This document shows, in pieces, positions 6,933 to 10,753 of a DNA stretch of 10,753 nucleotides (positions within the stretch are counted from its first letter, which is position 1; each line of letters begins with the position of its first letter). Source of the stretch: Fimenecus sp051881435. Lineage in GTDB: Bacteria > Bacillota > Clostridia > Oscillospirales > Acutalibacteraceae. The notes beneath the pieces are model-generated. The model worked only from the letters and a program-made list of their open reading frames with translations, ran no database searches and had not been told where the DNA came from. A program made the translations under genes and the position numbers. Location of the stretch: the NCBI GenBank assembly GCA_051881435.1, contig JBJEPW010000022.1, positions 1 to 10,753 of the forward strand, written 5' to 3'.

Positions 6933-6977
6933 GCCGCCGTTAATTTTAGATAATTTTGCGGCGGGTCAAGCTTTCTG

Positions 6978-7184
6978 TCATATGCTCTTTAACTGAGAAA
7001 CAATGGCACGGATTACTGTTTCAATCGGCGGCTGCTTTCCGTCCGGCGCTAACTGTTTCCAAAATGCTTTCGCTTCGGCGTTCTCGCTTTGCATTGCAAT
7101 GCTGATAGCTTCTTGAATATCTCTGATGACTTCTTCCTTACTTACTCCATTCTGTTTGGCAATTTCTTCAATGATGTGTTTCAT
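6978..7184 (-). CDS. Small protein with Spo0A C-terminal-like domain
   Basis: This is a 68-aa soluble, helix-rich protein. Residues 3-32 (EEIAKQNGVSKEEVIRDIQE, then AISIA) align by eye with the end of the Spo0A DNA-binding domain, where K-x-(N)-x-(S)-x-x-V-x-R-x-I-x-x-AI-x-x-A is typical. Short proteins of this kind in Clostridia are, as I recall, annotated as Spo0A_C-containing. At this length it would be only part of that domain, so direct DNA binding is uncertain. AGGAG lies 9 nt before the ATG, which supports real translation. It follows the XRE gene at 7323-7658 but is separated from it by a terminator. It shares the CTATTAGTGATT upstream motif with that gene, so it may belong to the same small regulon. 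Confidence 0.7.
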   Translation of the reverse strand: MKHIIEEIAKQNGVSKEEVIRDIQEAISIAMQSENAEAKAFWKQLAPDGKQPPIETVIRAIVSQLKSI

Positions 7185-7205
7185 AATTCATTTCTCCTGA
7201 AATAT

Positions 7206-7233
7206 CTATTAGTGATTATATATCACTATTAGT
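7206..7233. promoter_or_regulatory. Repeated operator-like motif before the 68-aa gene
   Basis: CTATTAGT occurs at 7206-7213 and 7226-7233, exactly 20 bp apart (about two helical turns). Within the same stretch TAGTGAT (7210-7216) and ATCACTA (7222-7228) form a 7-bp inverted repeat with a 5-bp spacer. The longer CTATTAGTGATT (7206-7217) recurs at 7749-7760 upstream of the XRE gene. A minus-strand TATAAC (7243-7238) with a weak TCGACA 18 bp before it could be the promoter, placing the sites at or just downstream of the start point. The XRE protein is the obvious candidate ligand (inference). Confidence 0.55.
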
Positions 7234-7282
7234 TATAGTTATACATCATCTGCTTTGTCGAAGTCTCAAAAATTTTGTCGAT

Positions 7283-7317
7283 AAAAAAGAAAACTCGCTT
7301 ATTTAAGGCGAGTTTTT
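7283..7317 (-). terminator. Intrinsic terminator after the XRE gene
   Basis: AAAACTCGC (7290-7298) and GCGAGTTTT (7308-7316) form a perfect 9-bp stem. On the minus strand it starts a few bases after the XRE stop codon and is followed by TTTTCTTTTTT, a clear U tract. It should stop XRE transcripts before the 68-aa gene. The plus strand also carries a short T run, so it may act both ways. Confidence 0.85.
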
Positions 7318-7322
7318 AATCT

Positions 7323-7658
7323 TTATGGCAATATTTGTTTAGAGTGTTTGATGAGCGTGTCAATTACATCGTATATCTTTGCTCTGTCTTCCGGCGAAAG
7401 CTTTGAAATTTTTTCATTAAGCATAGAGTCTTTTACGGTATATCCTGTTGTCAAAACATCAGTAAGAACCATATCGGCAGATATTTCCAACGCATTCAGT
7501 ATATTTATAAAGGTTTCCAGCGACGGTATTTTCTCTCCCCGCTCGACCATTCCGATATAATTTGAAGTAAGTCCTGTTTTATCTGCCAAATCCTCTTGAC
7601 GGAGCTTCTTAGCAACCCTGAATTTTCTGATATTCTTGCCGATTGTATCATACCTCAT
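7323..7658 (-). CDS. XRE-family transcriptional regulator
   Basis: This is a 111-aa protein with a full Cro/CI-type HTH_3 domain at residues 6-65. It contains IGKNIRKFRVAKKLRQEDLA, then TGLTSNYIGMVERGEKIPS as helices 2-3, then LETFINILNALEISADMVL. The remaining 40 residues (LSPEDRAKIYDVIDTLIKH) form a predicted C-terminal helix of the kind seen in short clostridial XRE regulators and probably serve in dimerisation. AAAGGAG lies about 10 nt before the ATG at 7658. Phage-like repressors and regulators of small accessory genes share this architecture. No phage or conjugative gene is adjacent, so the target is most likely local: itself and the 68-aa gene. The upstream copy of CTATTAGTGATT supports autoregulation. 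Confidence 0.9.
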   Translation of the reverse strand: MRYDTIGKNIRKFRVAKKLRQEDLADKTGLTSNYIGMVERGEKIPSLETFINILNALEISADMVLTDVLTTGYTVKDSMLNEKISKLSPEDRAKIYDVIDTLIKHSKQILP

Positions 7659-7748
7659 CGCACGTCATCTCCTTTGGTGAGTCATAACAACTAACAGTAT
7701 AGATTATGCCCGTTGATTTATAAACAAACCAAGCGGAAGTAAAAATAA

Positions 7749-7760
7749 CTATTAGTGATT
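7749..7760. promoter_or_regulatory. Second CTATTAGTGATT copy, upstream of the XRE gene
   Basis: This exact 12-bp match to 7206-7217, in the same orientation, lies about 90 bp upstream of the XRE start codon. A possible minus-strand promoter (TTTATA, 17 bp, TATACT, around 7700-7725) lies between it and the gene but is weak. A perfect hairpin follows directly at 7761. Confidence 0.5.
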
Positions 7761-7781
7761 GTTTGCAGATTTACTGCAAAC
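7761..7781. repeat. Perfect 8-bp hairpin beside the operator-like motif
   Basis: GTTTGCAG (7761-7768) pairs with CTGCAAAC (7774-7781) around ATTTA. It abuts the CTATTAGTGATT copy and marks the edge of the repeat-filled interval. There is no T tract on either strand. It could be a regulator site or the end of an inserted segment; I cannot decide which. Confidence 0.5.
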
Positions 7782-7828
7782 CAATTACGGCTGTTGCTTG
7801 TGATGGCGAGGGACAGACAGGTAACCAT

Positions 7829-7858
7829 GCGGCGGGAGCAAGCCCCCGCCCTACCTTG
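7829..7858 (-). repeat. GTAGGG-foot hairpin repeat
   Basis: On the minus strand this reads CAAGGTAGGGCGGGGGCTTG then CTCCCGCCGC. It differs by about one base from the plus-strand copy at 10669-10698. The stem is GGCGGG with CCCGCC. Confidence 0.7.
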
Positions 7859-7884
7859 GACTACTTAAAATTTTATAGTTTTTG

Positions 7885-7913
7885 TTGTAGGGGCAGGTCT
7901 CCGTGCCCGCCCG
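7885..7913 (+). repeat. GTAGGG-foot hairpin repeat
   Basis: TTGTAGGGGCAGGTCTCCGT is followed by GCCCGCC. GGGCA pairs with TGCCC across an 8-nt loop. It has the same foot as its neighbours with a different stem sequence. Confidence 0.6.
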
Positions 7914-7935
7914 AGAAATTTTGTCGTTACCCGAT

Positions 7936-7965
7936 AACGGCGGGAGCAGACAGCGCCCTACCTTG
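7936..7965 (-). repeat. GTAGGG-foot hairpin repeat
   Basis: On the minus strand this reads CAAGGTAGGGCGCTGTCTGC then TCCCGCCGTT. The first ten bases are identical to the copies at 7829-7858 and 10669-10698, and the middle has diverged. Confidence 0.6.
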
Positions 7966-7968
7966 TCG

Positions 7969-8007
7969 CCCCTGAAAGGGGAGATGTCAACGAAGTTGAC
8001 AGAGGGG
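7969..8007 (+). repeat. CCCTC/GGAGGG double-hairpin repeat, copy C
   Basis: Stem I is CCCCT (7969-7973) with AGGGG (7977-7981). Stem II is TGTCAAC (7985-7991) with GTTGACA (7995-8001). The tail GAGGGGTTT follows. The tail AGGGG could compete with stem I for CCCCT, giving two alternative folds. It has the same plan as copies A and B with yet another, perfectly paired stem II. Confidence 0.62.
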
Positions 8008-8017
8008 TTTATTTACG

Positions 8018-8037
8018 GGACGATGTGGGCATCGTCC
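8018..8037. repeat. Perfect 8-bp hairpin followed by a CTAC foot
   Basis: GGACGATG (8018-8025) pairs with CATCGTCC (8030-8037) around TGGG, followed by TCTACG. On the minus strand this is CGTAGAGGACGATG..., a diverged member of the GTAGGG family. Confidence 0.55.
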
Positions 8038-8072
8038 TCTACGGTCACGCCGTGGGTTTGTATATGATTTTT

Positions 8073-8097
8073 ACGGCGGGGCGCGGGTGTCCGCCGT
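8073..8097. repeat. GC-rich hairpin ACGGCGG/CCGCCGT
   Basis: ACGGCGG (8073-8079) is complementary to CCGCCGT (8091-8097) with an 11-nt loop. The CCGCCGTTAATT that follows also occurs at 6934-6945, so it belongs to the repeat complex. Confidence 0.5.
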
Positions 8098-8116
8098 TAA
8101 TTATTCCGTGATTTTG

Positions 8117-8144
8117 CGGGCGATTCGTGAATCGCCCCTACGAT
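8117..8144 (-). repeat. GTAGGG-foot palindromic repeat
   Basis: This 28-base unit is identical to 6905-6932: GGGCGATTC/GAATCGCCC stem, GT loop, CCTACGAT foot. Upstream bases (CCG.TGATTTT) are shared as well, so the duplicated unit is somewhat longer than the palindrome. Confidence 0.72.
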
Positions 8145-8167
8145 AAAATCCGGTTATTTTATGTATT

Positions 8168-8196
8168 TGTAGGGTGCGATGACCGGTTGCACCGCA
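8168..8196 (+). repeat. GTAGGG-foot hairpin repeat
   Basis: TTGTAGGGTGCGATGACCGG is followed by TTGCACCGC. GGTGC (8173-8177) pairs with GCACC (8189-8193). Confidence 0.5.
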
Positions 8197-8215
8197 AACA
8201 AATGAATATTTCAGT

Positions 8216-8238
8216 AAAAATGGGACTGTCCCCTTTTT
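8216..8238 (+). terminator. Terminator-like stem upstream of the TetR operon
   Basis: AAAAATGGGA (8216-8225) and TCCCCTTTTT (8229-8238) form a 10-bp stem with one mismatch and a 3-nt loop. The T run of the stem is followed by ACTTTTTT. It would insulate the TetR promoter from transcription entering from the left. No plus-strand gene lies just upstream, so it may simply be another dispersed element. Confidence 0.5.
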
Positions 8239-8277
8239 ACTTTTTTACAAAAAAACCGGAATAGGTCTTCTCAAAAA

Positions 8278-8317
8278 CGGTCAACGGTGTATAATAGAAA
8301 TTGACCGATACAGTCAA
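8278..8317 (+). promoter_or_regulatory. TetR operon promoter with operator-like inverted repeats
   Basis: TATAAT lies at 8290-8295 with only a weak -35 (TTCTCA, 8268-8273, 16-bp spacing). CGGTCAA (8278-8284) and TTGACCG (8301-8307) are perfect inverted 7-mers on either side of the -10 box. TTGACCGATACAGTCAA (8301-8317) is itself a 17-bp near-palindrome of the size TetR dimers bind. The sites cover the promoter and start point, which fits repression by the encoded TetR protein (inference from position and symmetry). Confidence 0.65.
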
Positions 8318-8334
8318 TGAAAGGAAAGCCCTTT

Positions 8335-8949
8335 ATGAACGATAAGTTTTTTGCGTTACCCAAAGAAAAACAGCAGGCGATTATCAATGCAGGGTACAGG
8401 GTGTTTTCCCGAAATTCCTACAAAAAAAGTTCCACGCAGGAAATCGCCGATGCGGCAGGCATCAGCAAATCCCTGCTGTTTCATTACTTTCAAAACAAAA
8501 GGGAATTGTATTTGTTCCTTTGGGATAAATGCGCCGAAATTACGATTACATATTTAACGGAATTCAAGTGTTATGAACAAAAGGACTTATTTGCAAGTAT
8601 GTACCGCGGCATGCAGGCAAAACTGCGCTTGATGAAAGAATATCCCGATATGGGCACCTTTGTCATCAAGGCGTTTTATGAAACAGACCCGACGATTTGC
8701 GGTGCGATACAGGAAAGTTATCAAAAATATTTTAACTTTAAAGCGAATCAGACGCTTTTAAACTTAGATCCTGCGCAATTTGTCCCGGGGCTGGATATTC
8801 AAATGATGTATCGGGATATGTATCTTGCCTCCGAGGGATATTTGTGGGAAATGGCACAGCGGGGCGATATGGATATAGAAAAAATGGAAAAAGATTTCGC
8901 CAAAATGATTGAGTTTTGGAAAAGCATATATTTAAGAAAAGAGGGATAA
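8335..8949 (+). CDS. TetR/AcrR-family transcriptional regulator
   Basis: This is a 204-aa protein of normal TetR size. The N-terminal helix-turn-helix domain is complete: IINAGYRVFSRNSYKKSST, then QEIADAAGISKSLLFHYFQN, then KRELYLFLWDKC, with the characteristic AGISKSLLFHYF recognition helix. The C-terminal 140 residues are helical and would bind an unknown ligand and form the dimer. I start at the ATG at 8335 because GAAAGGA lies 9 nt upstream. The in-frame ATG at 8317 falls within the predicted operator and has no ribosome binding site. The gene ends 1 bp before the ABC ATPase and surely shares its transcript. The expected role is ligand-relieved repression of this transporter operon. Confidence 0.93.
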   Translation: MNDKFFALPKEKQQAIINAGYRVFSRNSYKKSSTQEIADAAGISKSLLFHYFQNKRELYLFLWDKCAEITITYLTEFKCYEQKDLFASMYRGMQAKLRLMKEYPDMGTFVIKAFYETDPTICGAIQESYQKYFNFKANQTLLNLDPAQFVPGLDIQMMYRDMYLASEGYLWEMAQRGDMDIEKMEKDFAKMIEFWKSIYLRKEG

Positions 8950-8950
8950 A

Positions 8951-9832
8951 ATGTACGCTATTGAAACCTCAAATTTAACGAAATACTACGGCAAGGCAAA
9001 AGGGATTGAAAATCTGAATTTAACGGTAAACGAGGGGGAGTTTTTCGGGTTTATCGGGCCGAACGGTGCAGGCAAAAGCACCACAATCCGCACCCTGCTT
9101 GGACTTTTGCAAAAAAGCGGCGGCGAGGGGAAGATTTTCGGCAAGGATATTGTAACGCAGAAAAACGAAATTCTCAAAGAAGTGGGATATTTGCCTGCCG
9201 AGGCGGTATTTTACCGAAATATGCGGGTAAAAGAGGTTTTAAAGCTCTCTGCAAATCTCCGCCGAACAGATTGCACCCGTGAATCATCAAATTTGTGTGA
9301 ACGGCTCAGCTTGGACACCTCCAAAAAGGTTGATGAACTCTCTTTCGGCAACCGCAAAAAAGTGGGTATTGTGTGCGCATTGCAGCACAATCCCCACCTT
9401 TGTATCCTTGACGAGCCCACAAGCGGACTTGACCCTTTAATGCAGAGAGAGTTTTTTGAAATCTTAAAGGAGCGCAACAATGAGGGTGCGACAATATTTC
9501 TTTCATCCCACATTCTTTCCGAGGTTCAGCACAACTGCACCCGTGCCGCCGTTATCCGCGGGGGCAGTATAATCGCCTGTGACAGCGTGGAGGCGCTTTC
9601 AAAAACAAATGCAAAGCGTGTGCGCGTGCAGGGTGATGTGGATATTCATGCGCTCCCCCATATCCGTGATATACAGCAAACGGACAGCACAATAAGCTTT
9701 CTTTACGGCGGCGACATCAATGTGCTTTTACAAACCCTCGCGCAACAGCACATCAGGGATTTGTCCGTAGATGAGCCTGATTTGGAAGAAATATTTATGC
9801 ACTATTATGAGGACGGAGGTGCAGAAAAATGA
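8951..9832 (+). CDS. ABC transporter ATP-binding protein (ABC-2 exporter type)
   Basis: The protein has 293 aa with one complete nucleotide-binding domain: Walker A GPNGAGKST (36-44), Q-loop region GYLPAE (79-84), signature LSFGN (130-134, a variant of LSGGQ), Walker B LCILDEP (150-156) followed by TSGLD (157-161), and switch LSSH (184-187). About 80 residues follow the core, ending in DEPDLEEIFMHYYE, a tail common in the BcrA/YxlF/CcmA-like drug-export group. It hydrolyses ATP on the cytoplasmic face to drive the permease encoded next. GAGGGA precedes the ATG, and the ATGA overlap at the end couples it to the permease. Substrate is not readable; antibiotic or peptide efflux is typical for a TetR-ABC-permease trio. 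Confidence 0.95.
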   Translation: MYAIETSNLTKYYGKAKGIENLNLTVNEGEFFGFIGPNGAGKSTTIRTLLGLLQKSGGEGKIFGKDIVTQKNEILKEVGYLPAEAVFYRNMRVKEVLKLSANLRRTDCTRESSNLCERLSLDTSKKVDELSFGNRKKVGIVCALQHNPHLCILDEPTSGLDPLMQREFFEILKERNNEGATIFLSSHILSEVQHNCTRAAVIRGGSIIACDSVEALSKTNAKRVRVQGDVDIHALPHIRDIQQTDSTISFLYGGDINVLLQTLAQQHIRDLSVDEPDLEEIFMHYYEDGGAEK

Positions 9833-10614
9833 CGATTGTAAAACACGAACTGCATCAAAGCCGCGTTTCCCTTGCGGTGTGGACTTGTTCCATCGGATTT
9901 TTGTTGGCAGTTTGCCTGTTCCTGTTCCCCGAAATGAAAGGCGAAATGGAGGGCGTCAGCGATATGTTTGCCTCCATGGGCGATTTTACCGCGGCGTTCG
10001 GTATGGATAAGGTGAACTTTGGCTCTCTGTTGGGCTTTTACGCGGTGGAGTGTGGGAACATATTGGGTCTCGGCGGCGCATTTTTTGCCGCGCTGTGCGG
10101 TGTTTCCGCACTTTCAAAGGAAGAAAAGGAGCACACGGCGGAATTTTTGCTCACGCACCCCGTCAGCCGTGTAAAGGTCGTCACCGAAAAACTTCTTGCG
10201 GTGGTTCTTCAAATTCTCATTTTAAACATAATCGTTTACGGTATTTCCCTGCTGTGCATAGTGTGCATCGACGAGCCCATACCGTGGAAAGAACTGAATC
10301 TTTTACACCTCGCCTATCTGCTTTTGCAGTTGGAAATTGCGGGCATTTGCTTTTGTATTTCTGCATTTTTGCGTCGCGGCAGTATCAGCACAGGGCTTGG
10401 CGTTGCCATAATGCTGTATTTTTTGAATATTGTTGCAAATCTTACCGACCGTGCGGGATTTTTAAAGTACATTACGCCGTTTGGCTATGCGGACGGCTCG
10501 GAAATCGTCAGTACGTCAAGCCTTGACGCCGTGCTCATACTGATAGGTATGGCGTATGCCCTAATCGCCGTCTTTTTGGCATATGGAAAATATACCAAAA
10601 AAGATATTGGGTAA
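9829..10614 (+). CDS. ABC-2 type transporter permease
   Basis: This is a 261-aa membrane protein with about six hydrophobic helices (roughly 15-34, 74-95, 121-147, 157-181, 186-205 and 232-252) and an external loop after the first. KEEKEHTAEFLLTHPVSRVK near 98-117 is the cytoplasmic segment (E..GT.E.LL..PVSR) seen in ABC-2 permeases of the NosY/YxlG kind, which contacts the ATPase. GGAGG (9815-9819) lies 9 nt before the ATG. The start overlaps the ATPase stop as ATGA, so the two subunits are probably made in matched amounts. One permease gene follows one ATPase gene, so the working transporter would be a homodimer of each. Confidence 0.92.
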   Translation: MTIVKHELHQSRVSLAVWTCSIGFLLAVCLFLFPEMKGEMEGVSDMFASMGDFTAAFGMDKVNFGSLLGFYAVECGNILGLGGAFFAALCGVSALSKEEKEHTAEFLLTHPVSRVKVVTEKLLAVVLQILILNIIVYGISLLCIVCIDEPIPWKELNLLHLAYLLLQLEIAGICFCISAFLRRGSISTGLGVAIMLYFLNIVANLTDRAGFLKYITPFGYADGSEIVSTSSLDAVLILIGMAYALIAVFLAYGKYTKKDIG

Positions 10615-10616
10615 AA

Positions 10617-10637
10617 AGCAGGGTACACAACCCTGTT
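10617..10637 (+). repeat. Small stem-loop just after the permease gene
   Basis: CAGGGT and ACCCTG pair around ACACA, 3-5 bp after the stop codon. There is no T tract, so it is a weak terminator candidate. The GC-rich hairpin at 10677-10703 is the better one. Confidence 0.4.
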
Positions 10638-10668
10638 ACACCGTGGAATTGCATAAAATCAAAATAAA

Positions 10669-10703
10669 CAAGGTAGGGCGGGGGCTTGCCCCCCGCCGTT
10701 TTT
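10669..10703 (+). terminator. GTAGGG-family hairpin with T tract, likely ends the ABC operon
   Basis: CAAGGTAGGGCGGGGGCTTG is followed by CCCCCCGCCG. GGCGGGGG (10677-10684) pairs with CCCCCGCC (10690-10697), and GTTTTT follows immediately. It is therefore both a member of the dispersed repeat family (nearly identical to 7829-7858 on the other strand) and a plausible intrinsic terminator for the TetR-ABC operon. Confidence 0.6.
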
Positions 10704-10712
10704 GTATAGTAA

Positions 10713-10735
10713 AACCACGCGTTAGACGCGTGGTT
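10713..10735. repeat. Perfect 10-bp hairpin at right edge, possible mobile-element end
   Basis: AACCACGCGT (10713-10722) pairs with ACGCGTGGTT (10726-10735) around TAG. Subterminal hairpins of this kind mark the ends of IS200/IS605-family elements. The transposase, if any, would lie beyond the window. An alternative is another dispersed hairpin repeat. Confidence 0.4.
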
Positions 10736-10753
10736 CGGTAAAGATTAATCGGT

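Larger units (their letters stand above)
6603..6977. other. 375-bp non-coding interval filled with hairpin repeats
   Basis: This interval holds the acyltransferase terminator, a GTAGGG-family repeat (6663-6684), an inverted pair of CCCTC/GGAGGG repeats (6738-6868), and a perfect palindromic GTAGGG-family copy (6905-6932). It also holds a GC-rich inverted pair, CCGCCG (6934-6939) with CGGCGG (6959-6964). A 116-codon open frame crosses it but translates these repeats, so I do not call a gene. Confidence 0.75.
7659..8334. other. 676-bp non-coding interval with clustered hairpin repeats
   Basis: From the XRE start the interval holds its leader and operator-like motif and the hairpin at 7761. Then come at least six GTAGGG-type or related hairpins (7829, 7885, 7936, 8018, 8117, 8169), a GC-rich stem (8073-8097), one double-hairpin repeat (7969-8007), a terminator-like stem (8216-8238) and the TetR promoter. 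A 70-codon open frame at 7763-7975 merely reads through repeats. I see no credible gene. Confidence 0.75.

Noticed and set aside
6603..6953. 116-codon open frame directly after the acyltransferase
   Set aside because: It begins next to the terminator stem, has no ribosome binding site, and its translation is simply the hairpin repeats.
2575..7236. Shared ACTATTA/ATAGTTA words between the symporter palindrome and the XRE operator-like motif
   Set aside because: The match is only seven AT-rich bases and lacks the TAGTGATT half, so a common regulator is not supported.
7763..7975. 70-codon plus-strand open frame
   Set aside because: It runs through three GTAGGG-family repeats, has no ribosome binding site, and its Pro/Gly/Cys-rich product looks like translated repeat.
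7829..8144. Possible CRISPR array in the hairpin cluster
   Set aside because: Units differ in length, orientation and spacing, spacers are not uniform and there are no cas genes.
10050..10526. 158-codon open frame inside the permease gene
   Set aside because: It is a frame-shifted reading of a clear ABC-2 permease, with an Arg/Cys/His-rich product and no ribosome binding site.

Overview
The window looks like chromosomal DNA of a low-to-moderate G+C Gram-positive anaerobe of the class Clostridia. Most genes have strong AGGAGG-type ribosome binding sites, and several have near-consensus sigma-A promoters. One small protein resembles the Spo0A C-terminal domain, and the intergenic spaces carry hairpin repeats of a kind I associate with gut Oscillospiraceae/Ruminococcaceae genomes. 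The family-level placement is inference; nothing here is a taxonomic marker. There are eleven credible protein genes. I see no rRNA, tRNA, CRISPR array or complete transposase.

Left block (149-4319, all minus strand). In transcription order: a membrane-bound XRE-type protein (3393-4319), a DUF554 membrane protein (2635-3360), a GPH-family sugar:cation symporter (1080-2552), and a membrane-anchored protein of unknown function (149-1066). The last two form a tight pair: the second gene's ribosome binding site overlaps the symporter's stop codon. The symporter has its own strong promoter (2585-2614), overlapped by a palindrome.

Divergent block (4320-6602). A 211-bp intergenic region holds back-to-back promoters and short direct repeats. 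It separates the membrane XRE gene from a plus-strand pair: a six-TM protein with a soluble N-terminal helical domain, and a condensation/alcohol-acetyltransferase-type CoA acyltransferase that overlaps it by 16 bp. The layout suggests a locally regulated cell-envelope cassette, ended by a clear terminator at 6618-6653.

Repeat-rich accessory block (6603-8334). Two small minus-strand genes, a Spo0A_C-like 68-aa protein and an XRE regulator, are separated by a terminator and share the 12-bp motif CTATTAGTGATT upstream. On both sides lie about 0.4 and 0.6 kb of non-coding DNA packed with hairpin repeats of two families. One family has a GTAGGG foot followed by a variable stem; about ten copies occur in the window. 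The other has a CCCTC/GAGGG hairpin, a second stem whose sequence changes while pairing is kept, and a GGAGGG tail.

Right block (8335-10614, plus strand). A TetR regulator, an ABC ATPase and an ABC-2 permease form a compact operon with 1-bp spacing and then an ATGA overlap. It is preceded by a promoter flanked by TetR-type operator half-sites and followed by a GTAGGG-family hairpin with a T tract. This is most likely a self-regulated drug or antimicrobial-peptide export operon. The last 40 bases hold a perfect 10-bp hairpin that could be the end of a mobile element continuing outside the window.
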